In this document: positions 56,039-64,000 of the stretch, piece after piece
Layout of the letters: every line of letters begins with the position of its first letter
Numbering within the stretch: the first letter of the stretch is position 1
Source of the DNA: Meandrina meandrites
Lineage: Eukaryota > Cnidaria > Anthozoa > Scleractinia > Meandrinidae
NCBI GenBank assembly: GCA_963693305.1
Contig: OY855908.1
Coordinates: forward strand, 29,592,805-29,656,804
Length of the DNA stretch: 64,000 nt
Reading direction: 5' to 3'
Notes under the pieces: model-generated
The model's database searches: none
Seen by the model: the letters and a program-made list of their open reading frames with translations, nothing else
Told to the model about the DNA's origin: nothing
Program-made: the position numbers and the translations under genes

Positions 56039-56984
56039 AGTTCCAGATCTATGTTAGTCCTTTACTGTGAGCTGCTCGACTGACATGCAAGAAACAACGA
56101 CCCTGTACTACTGGCATTTAAGTAACGTGTTCTTTGTAGCAAGCCTGTGCTCTACCAAGCTTTTCCCCAACCAAGTCCGTTCGTTCGTGTCTATTATCCG
56201 TCCATTACCATCGCCCCAGATGAGAATTCATATTCATCCCGAAAAAGCGAAGTATCGCCGAAAACCCTTACGTAACAGTTGTTTCATGCTACGGAAACTA
56301 GAGTCAGTAGAGTTTGAGGATCGAAGACATGACAACTGAACATGCTAAATTGTACAAGAAATAAGAAAAGAAAAGTCTTCTGGGAGCGTAGTAGGTCGAC
56401 AGCATCTCGTTATCTTAGCATGAAGTGGTTACACGTAAATGCTAATCCACCCGGATTAAATATTCACGTGGAGCGCGCCTGTTTCGGCCCATGGATCAAG
56501 AACGAGGTATGTTCATGTGTAGCGCACCTGTTTCGGCTCATGGATTAAGAATGAGGTAAGTAAGTGCATGTGCAGCGCGCTTGTTTGGGCTTGTGTATCA
56601 TATTAATTAGTGGCCGGGTATTCTGAATTTTAGCCGGAACCGGCATCAATCAGACAATCACCAACAATGTCAGTCTTTTCACTCGGACGGTCACACCAGA
56701 CAAACTGTTGTGTGCAATTGCCCTTTTGACGATTTACTTTCTTACCGGCATAACAATAAATTCACCGCGGTTGCGAAACAGTTTCCGGTAGAAACTACAA
56801 ATTGTCCGAGATCATTGGTTTTTGGTGAATGATCTCTCTCGCTCCTGTGTCTCGAGTTTCTCGCGTTCTCCCAACATCCCGCGTTGGGTTTTAGTACCTG
56901 TAAACCCATAGAAAGTGTGGCCTATTGTAATTAACAAGCATTAGCGTCGCTTATTTCTGCCCAAGCTCAGAACTCCGGGCGAAA

Positions 56985-57139
56985 CCTCCGTTTCCCGCGC
57001 TTCAGCGTTCCAGCATTCCAGCGATTTTGTTGTCGGACACCGAGGCCTGGGCTCCAGTGTAGTGTGCAGTTACTGTAATGGCGGCGTCCATGTGATTTGT
57101 TGTAGAAGACGTTGTCGCTGTTTTAACAGTTTTATAAAG
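56985..57139 (+). promoter_or_regulatory. Inferred exon 1/promoter of a next array gene
   Basis: TTCCCGCGCTTCAGCGTTCC, TACTGTAATGGCGGCG, TTTTATAAAG then donor GTAAGAGAGT at 57140. No finger exon follows before unit homology ends at about 60122, so its partner is outside the window or lost. Confidence 0.45.
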
Positions 57140-57671
57140 GTAAGAGAGTCTTTTAGAATACATTTTTCCCTATCCAGAGCTGTAGAATACATATCACCTA
57201 TATCCATGTTCCTGAATAGGAGTACACAGCTCGAAATAACCGCAGGTCAGTCGCCGCTCGCCGGTCACATAACAATCATTCTCCTCAAAAGGGAATATTC
57301 GCCGTGATTCACTGACCTTCACTTAGCCTGAGGCGTTTTTAGTATAATTTTTGGAGGTAGCTGTCAAGATATCATAAAAGGCAAAAGAACGAAAGAAAAC
57401 ATGTAAATACAATGTAGCAGACATAACTGTTGCCTAGCATGCATGTTACAAACAGGTTTAATATACATTGATTGCAAATCAAATTTACCAGCAAGTCAGG
57501 TAGTAAAACGGAACAAAAGAAACATTTCAAACATGATAATGACCCGATACCTTTGTTGACCCTTGCTAACTTATCATCTTGAAATGAGTGGCTCTGGTCT
57601 GAAGAGAATTTAAATTTTCTCACTATGACACAGTTTGTCATTGTGCTAGATATTTTGCGTCTGGTAATACC

Positions 57672-58682
57672 AGGCGTAGTCAATCGATAAACCAATAATC
57701 AATATCAATCGATAGCCATCAAAGATTGGCATCGCTTTCCGATGCCAATCGATAGAAATCGATGAAGAAATAAAGTTGTGAGTTCGATTGATATCGATTT
57801 CTGATAGAATCGGTAACGATTGATTTATTGAATGTTATCAATTATTATCGTTTTGTCATTTTACACGTTAATCATTGACACAATATTGTTTGTGTGATTT
57901 TATTGAGTCATTCAATCATCATAGTATGCAATAGTTTTACAATTATCAACAAAATGCTATAGGAACAAAACTGATAACAGGAGCAATTTGGCATGTTAAT
58001 CGATCTTCGTCACAGTTCAAAATAGTACAGGAAGAAGAAGCAGTGTGCAACCCTCGGCTCGTTATAGCAACGCCATAAAGATGAAGCAGAATGAATAACA
58101 TAATCAGTGTTTTGTGATTTCAATTAGTTTCATTTATGAAAGAAACATACGAATAAATCACAGAGTAAGCCTGCAGTAAGCAAGAAATAAAAAAATAATC
58201 CAGTAGCACAGTAGAAAGTATGGTACCTTATGCCAATAGTGGAGGGCTACAATTGCCATGCATATATTGCACTGAGTTGGCAGATTCACTACACGAGATT
58301 GCCACAAAAGACATGCAGGAAGCCGTAGATAATGCTGGAACTAGTGGACATAAAAAATATTTTTAAATGCCAGAAAACCAAGTGGGATGAACACTCCATC
58401 TCAACTACAACATGACTAAATGCCTTTCTCATATACTTGTTTAATAGATAGCATAAGCATATACTTGTTTAATAGATAACAACAACAGCTCAGTAATATG
58501 CTTGGAACAACATTCCTTTGGATTATCGATTGTTATTGATTATTATCGATTTTTGCCAATTGGTAACTTTTTCTGTGAGTTCAATTGTTACTGATTTGTG
58601 ATATGAATCGATAGCAATTGACGATTGATATCAAGTGCATTGATTGATTTCTAATATAGATTTCTATCGATTGACTACACCT
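57672..58682. mobile_element. ATCGAT-rich inverted-repeat element, unit 5 copy
   Basis: Same ends and layout as 11420-12449 with about 1 kb preserved, confirming that the insertion predates unit duplication. Confidence 0.6.
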
Positions 58683-58849
58683 TGTGTGAAAACAGTAATA
58701 GGTTGGTCCCTCCTGTTGTACTTGCAACTGTTTGAACAATAATATAGTGAACAAACTCTACGGGGAGAATGCTACAACATCACATACCCCTGCAGGCCCA
58801 TCAAAGCCAGCAAACCCTCTTGAGTTTTATACCCTGCCCCGGCCTAACC

Positions 58850-60122
58850 ATAACACTGACAGCAAGGACAATGAGGGGTGGTAGATGGACAAGGTCCACG
58901 AGGTGGTCAATGGACTGGGTCCACAAGAGTAGTCCTCCATGGACCTGGGTCCGTGTTTTGTATACATTGTATCTGGTTTGCTATTCAGGCCAACCAGAGT
59001 GCCATTCTACAGTCTGCATTTGTTGCACACCTATTTTTGGCAGACCTTTTTGGTCTAAAAGGCCTAAGCAATCGTTTTCCAAAATTCCTTGTGTTCTAGA
59101 TATTGTGATAGTGATTTCATTCACCAAATGTCTGCCATGTTTACTAGCGACAGTGGCCTTGTAGACAATGTTGTTGACAAGACATGCATGATTAAGCAGT
59201 TGCATGATTTAGTGGACTCTGACTCAACACCAGCGTCAGTCAGTGTATAAAATTATTGTAACTACGACACCAGGCAAAACAAAAGTTAATATTAGCATGA
59301 CAGACTGTTGTTTAAGAACTCGGTACAACAACCACAAGCTTTTTTTGAAGCATCTTAAGCATTTACACAACACTGTCACATCAACATACATCTGGAACCT
59401 AAACGACAGTAACAACAATTTCTCAATCAAGTGCCCATTGTCATGTGAGCAATTGCATTCAAGGGAAACACTGCAATATTTACTATAAGCTTTATATAAG
59501 TTACCAATGGTCAAACTATGTACCAGATGATTGACTTTTACGTAGAGTTTGTTTGTTTATTGCTTAATTTGGATTTCAATCGGTATATTAAACTGGTTAC
59601 ACATGTATGCAAGCCAACACTGACATTTGCTTTCAAATGTTTTCTTTCGTTGTTTTGCCATTCTTGATATCCATCTCTGAAAGTTATCCATGGCCTAATG
59701 GTGGCCTAATAGTTAGTGCGCTGGACTCCGGATTGAGCGAACCCGATTTGAGCCCTGGCTAGAATCACTGCATTGTGTTATTGGGTAAGACAATTAGCTG
59801 TGTAACTCGGTACCGGTGAATTTCTTACCAGGGGGCAACCCTGCAATGGACTAGCATCACATCAAGGGGGAGGGTGAAGGGGGTTGGTGGGGGGATACTG
59901 ATGAACTTAAAATGCTGGTACACGCTCTTGTAAATTATCGTTTGGATTATTCCAGTGCCATTCTGTATTGCATCTCTAGATACCTTAAGTCTGCGTGCCA
60001 CTTGTAATGAGATCTTAACGTTTAGACCGTTTACCACCTTTTTTTTTTAAAGAAACCTTGACTGGCTCCCAGTTGAGCACAAAATTGATTTGGAGATTCT
60101 ACGTATAACTTATAAGATCTTT
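58850..60122. repeat. Upstream-type block, truncated copy
   Basis: Homologous to the start of 17991-19718. Ends at about 60122 within the sequence that corresponds to ACTTATAATTTATAAAATCT of unit 2. Contains a SINE fragment at about 59696-59880 (GTTAGTGCGCTGGACTCCGG, diverged B box GATTTGAGCCC). Confidence 0.65.
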
Positions 60123-61032
60123 TATTTTTTTCTTGGCTTGTGAGCGGGCGGAATTCTCCAAATCCTGTAATCTGATTGGTTCCGGGAGCGGGCGGAAATT
60201 TTCGATCTTGCCCGCTCACGGAGCGATTCCGCCCGGCTAGCTCGCTGTGTTTTCATTTCGTGGCGAGACGAATGAACCCATGAAAGTTTTGCTCTCCAAA
60301 ATTAATGTAGTTGTTCACCAGCCGTTGTAAATATGAAAGGAAAAGTAAGCAGTGGAATTAAAGGCCTTGAAGTTCTCCAAAAGGCAAGTATTCATTCTCT
60401 TTATTGACAAAATCAAATTGTTCAAGTTTTATGGCGGTAGTTTGTCGATCGTTGTTTGTGCATTCGCACTGATTTTCACGCCATTGATCTTACCTGTAAG
60501 TCGCCGGCTTATATAGCCGATTGATTCTTTCAAAAGCTAAATTAGTAACGGAATTAAAGGCCTTGAAGTTCTCCAGTAGGCGGGTATTCTTTGTATTTAT
60601 TGACAAAACAAGTTATAGTTTTATAGTCGTAGTTTGTCGATCGTTGTTTGTGCATTCGCACTGATTTTCACGCCGCAATGCGGTCTACTGCAAGTCACTA
60701 GTTTACAGACTTGATTTATCCTTTCAAATGCTTTGCCTTTCTGCTACTTTTCCCCAAAACCGAATACTGCACATGACCATTCAAGAAAATGAGATGTTTT
60801 GATGAAAAAACGGTCAAATAAATTCTCGCAAAATTGTGCCGCATGCAGGCGACCAAACTACACATTCAGTTCAGCTTCATTCAATTTCACTTTCGCGACT
60901 CGAGATTTTTTATGGTCTCTTTTGCTGCTGCATTGTGCTGCTTTTGTATTATTAAAGTTACTTTTCTCTTTTTTTTCTGATGACCTTTTCCGTGAGTACT
61001 GTTCACTTAAGCAAATTTATTTTGTTTGGCGG
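60123..61032. other. Repeat-derived spacer with a 196-bp tandem duplication
   Basis: 60140-60245 has GAGCGGGCGG and inverted CCCGCTC motifs of a palindromic repeat. From 60354 a segment starting GGAATTAAAGGCCTTGAAG is repeated at 60550 (offset 196), sharing GTTTGTCGATCGTTGTTTGT. No gene recognised. Confidence 0.6.
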
Positions 61033-61035
61033 TAA

Positions 61036-62337
61036 TGCATCAGTCAATTGAAACCCCGGCCCCCCCGACCCCCGGGACTTGGCGGGGATTTAACGCGTCC
61101 AAAGCCGGGATTTAACGCACTTTTAACGGCGCGTTGGCCCCGATGGGCGGTGCATTTAACAAATTGTCAGTAGACCGGGGCCGTGGAGCGGTGATTTAAC
61201 AGAACTTTAACATCAAAATAAAGGTGCCTTCTGCATCTAATAAAAGTAAAATCGGCATATTGAAGGCCAGCTTTCGCTGCACATGGAAATTGCAGCTTAA
61301 GCGGCTGGGGCTTTTAATGATAGAACCGAAAACATGTGAATTTCAAATAGACCAACCCGATATCGATTTAAGTTACAGTCGACTTCCGATAACTCGAACC
61401 TCGCGCTAACTCGAACCAAAATCGATTTCCCCTGGATTTCCGTCATACATTTTCTGTAATTTTACCCTCGGCAACTCGAACCTCCCGCTAACTCGAACCA
61501 ATTTTCGTTTGCCTTCAGGTCATTTTCTATATAATTTTACCCTCGATAACTCGAACCATGTCTGTCAATACGTGCCAAGTCAAAACAAGCAGTGTACTGT
61601 AGTCCAAAACATTGATTTTATCTTGAAATAAAAACAGTCACGAGTCAAACCGGCCTCCGAAGCGCCACTCAAAATATGAACTGTGCCCCTGGGATCGACC
61701 CTGGGACTGTGCCACGCTGTTGACGTGCTGCAGACGTTCAGTTTGTTTGTGGAGGTTGATAACGATTCTTTCAAAGGGCGTACTTATTCTGCTGCTCTGC
61801 TTTGTTTCACGTTACGTTACGTTACGTTACGTTACGTTGCAATATAAACGGCTAGTTTTAAAAATACATTGTTCCATTTTCACTCGACCTCTTTATACTA
61901 TAATCAAATTTTATTAACTGAAAGTACAGACTGTATGAATAGTGAAACACCAGTTTCTCGTTATTTTTTATTGCTCAGCCTCAACTCCCGATAACTCGAA
62001 CCGTTTTCATTTCCCTTGAAGGTTGGAGTTATCGGGAGCACGGCAAACACGTAAAACAGTATATATTAGATATTAGATATATTTATTATTTTTTACTGAT
62101 GTTTTAAAATAATAAAGTTTGTCATTCATTCGTTCATTCATTCATTCATTCATTCATTCATTCATTCAGTCGACTGTATTTCTCCATTTGGTTCGGCTGG
62201 CCCCGCTATGCGGGGCTTTCAACAGACGTCTTGGCCCTGGGGGCGGGGAAATAAGCCGTTTTTTAACACTTAGTAAGTGTTAAATTCCCCGGTAAGTCCC
62301 GGGGGTCGGGGGGCCGGAGTTTCAATTGACTGATGCA
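61036..62337. mobile_element. 1.3-kb inverted-repeat element with TAA duplication
   Basis: Arms of about 60 bp starting TGCATCAGTCAATTGAAAC, followed by a C/G-rich segment (CCCCCGACCCCCGGGACT). TAA at 61033-61035 and 62338-62340. Three-base target like PIF/Harbinger. No transposase inside; hosts the nested element at 61376. Confidence 0.7.
61376..62176. mobile_element. Nested pogo/Tigger-like element
   Basis: Ends CAGTCGACTTCCGATAACTC and inverted TCGACTG, with TA on both sides (61374-61375, 62177-62178). TAACTCGAACC subrepeats lie inside. Typical of Tc1/mariner pogo relatives. The right end is split by a retroposed piece (about 62038-62166) ending AATAAAGTTTGT and an ATTC repeat. A (GTTAC)n tract is at 61811-61838. 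No intact transposase. Confidence 0.65.
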
Positions 62338-62464
62338 TAAACAAATCATTCTTCACTCTTGCCGTAGCTTAGCGATCGATTCAACATTGGATGCGTGCGT
62401 ACAAAATTACATTTGGCAAGACGATCTTTTTAGTTTTTTTTTTAACCGAGTAAGAAAAAAAAAA

Positions 62465-62578
62465 GTTATTTACCGGTTTTGGGTCGGTCCTTATCGTGAA
62501 AAACTGTGACCTCGGCCTTTAAAATGCTGCCCTCGGTCACAGCTTTTCACGATACGGACTTCCCAGCCGGTAAATAAC
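62465..62578. repeat. Palindromic MITE
   Basis: GTTATTTACCGG at left mirrors CCGGTAAATAAC at right. The inner arms GTGAAAAACTGTGACC and GGTCACAGCTTTTCAC also pair. Confidence 0.75.
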
Positions 62579-62591
62579 ATATATGTACGAC

Positions 62592-64000
62592 CGGTATCCG
62601 GTCATTTCGTTCCATGGTCAGATCGTTCCAAGTCACTTCGTTCCAAAGAAAAGTTGTTTCGTTCCACAAAATAGTCATTTCGTTCCACGATATGGTTAGT
62701 TCGTTCCACGACATAGTCAGATCGTTCCACAAAGTGTTAAAGTAGAAAAACATTAAACATAGTTACCTCATCTGATAACCTGCACATTCTATACGTTTAA
62801 TTTTAATCGTCAAAATGGCGAAAGGAACAGCTCTGCAACACTGCGCTCTCCCCAATCTCCCTGCACGCGCTTTAAATATGGCTTCTTCCATTGAAAAGCC
62901 AACGTAAAAGAGTGTGTTAAAACGCGCGTGCTTTGAAACAGAGAAAACAATAACTAAAACCAAGTCTTTCCTTTATATACAGAATGAATACTTAAAGTAA
63001 ATGAAAACTTCAAGTAAATGCGCGTGCTTTAATTAGCATTGAAGCAATACTGAAACATAGAAAACAATGGAACGAAAAATGTCTCGCCTTCATCAGAGTC
63101 GAAAACACCGAGTCAACGCAGAACGAGTAAACTAAGAACCTTGACAACTTCAAGTAAACGCGTGTACTTTAATTAGCAATGAAGCAATACTGAAACAGAG
63201 AAAACAACAGAACGAAAAACGTCTCGCCTTCATCAGAGTCGAAAACACCGAGTCAACGCAGAACGAGTAAACTAAGAACCGCTGTTAGAGGGTTGTTCAT
63301 TCCCCAATGGACCAACGCAATAAATATGTTTAGTTTACAATTGGAGTTTATAGGTTATAGTTTTTAATTAAGGCTTTAGAATTTAGGTCTTGTAAACCAT
63401 TAGCCTATAGAACATAGGTTCAAGTCTTTAGAAAATAGGTTAAGAAGTATAGTTTTCAATTAACATGAATTAAGGCTTTAGAATTTAGATCTTGTAAATA
63501 GGTCACAGATATGTCAATAAAAATGGCGATATTATATTTTAACATGTGTTTATCATTTCAACCGGGCTCCATTGTTTGTATTAAACTTATTGCGATTTTG
63601 GGACGGCGATAATGCATCATTTTTAATGCAGTGTTGCCGTTTCAAAATCAGTTAGTTAAATATTAAGTTAATAATTTGTTACTCGCGAAGAGTAACGATA
63701 TAACATTTTCTGCTTCGGCATCTTGCAAAAAATTCAAAATGGCAGACCAGTTCATTCTCAGATATAATCAGTTCTATCGTATTATTTAGCTCAATAAATA
63801 GAAAGAAACGTTTTTATTTACACTTTCATCGAGTAAGCAGGTTTAATTCTTTGCATAACCGATTTTTTTTTTTAAAGTGGAACGATCTGACTATGTCGTG
63901 GAACGAACTAACCATATCGTGGAACGAAATGACTTTTTTGTGGAACGAAATAACTTTTCTTTGGAACGATCTGACTATGGAACGAAATGACCGTAAACCG
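62592..64000. mobile_element. Inverted-repeat element with CGTTCCA subrepeats, ending at the window edge
   Basis: Left arm 62592-62740 and right arm about 63875-64000 are reverse complements, both built from CGTTCCAC-type motifs every 15-24 bp. The final CCGTAAACCG matches inverted CGGTATCCGG, so the element seems to end at or just past base 64000. Interior: tandem 140-bp repeat (63006 and 63146) and a short repeat of TTAAGGCTTTAGAATTTAG. The open frame in the left arm is a by-product of the subrepeats. Confidence 0.65.
63006..63285 (+). repeat. 140-bp tandem duplication
   Basis: Starts AACTTCAAGTAAA at 63006 and again at 63146. Both copies hold GTCTCGCCTTCATCAGAGTC; about 95 percent identical by eye. 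Confidence 0.8.

Larger units (their letters stand above)
53208..58850. repeat. Unit 5 downstream block
   Basis: Paralogue of 43787-49390 and 6044-12617. Carries a (CTT)n tract at 53445-53475, the LINE tail at 55917 and the ATCGAT element. It holds the empty site for the TTAA element near 58850. Confidence 0.65.

Noticed and set aside
62547..62753. 68-codon ORF with WNE(L/M)T repeats
   Set aside because: By-product of the CGTTCCA subrepeats in an inverted-repeat arm.

Overview
The window is eukaryotic, AT-rich, intron-containing animal DNA. It holds no bacterial-type genes, rRNA or free-standing tRNA genes. The mix of tRNA-derived SINEs, Penelope-like elements, many palindromic MITEs and a young C2H2 zinc-finger cluster fits an anthozoan cnidarian, probably a stony coral. 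That assignment rests on remembered repeat families and was not tested by a search.

The core is a tandem array of five segmental units, each starting with a zinc-finger gene body exon: unit 1 about 4783-19718, unit 2 about 19719-27100, unit 3 about 27101-42510, unit 4 about 42511-51096, unit 5 about 51097-60122. Four units carry intact polydactyl C2H2 genes: 304 aa at 5129, 433 aa at 20078, 332 aa at 27448 and 584 aa at 51453, with 7, 12, 8 and 17 array fingers. The unit 4 copy (42707-43786) is a pseudogene with a broken N-terminus. All five share a splice acceptor exactly 53 nt before the ATG, a 28-residue finger module and a separate C-terminal CWIC-type finger. Each unit also has, about 4-6 kb (11 kb in unit 3) downstream of its finger exon, a conserved ATGGCGGCG-containing block ending in a GTAAGAG donor. 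I infer this is the promoter and non-coding first exon of the NEXT gene in the array. The 584-aa gene is a mosaic: its 5-prime flank and first nine fingers come from the unit 2 lineage, and its last fingers and 3-prime flank resemble units 3 and 4.

Because the units are paralogous, they act as empty-site controls for each other's insertions. This gives clear boundaries for a 5.37-kb TTAA-flanked element with about 1.18-kb inverted repeats (12622-17986), a 737-bp near-perfect foldback element (38870-39606), two related hAT-like elements (30028-31600 and 39651-40462), a SINE with a 13-bp duplication (41470-41777) and several MITEs.

The left flank (1-4740) holds a Penelope-like GIY-YIG fragment, short palindromic repeats and a possible minus-strand first exon. 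The interval 33430-38450 in unit 3 holds a tandemly duplicated HARBI1-like exon and inverted minisatellites. The right flank (60123-64000) is nested transposons. The most notable RNA signals are two hammerhead ribozymes (8727-8783 and 24285-24340) in Penelope-type sequence; their stem II differs by a compensatory base pair.
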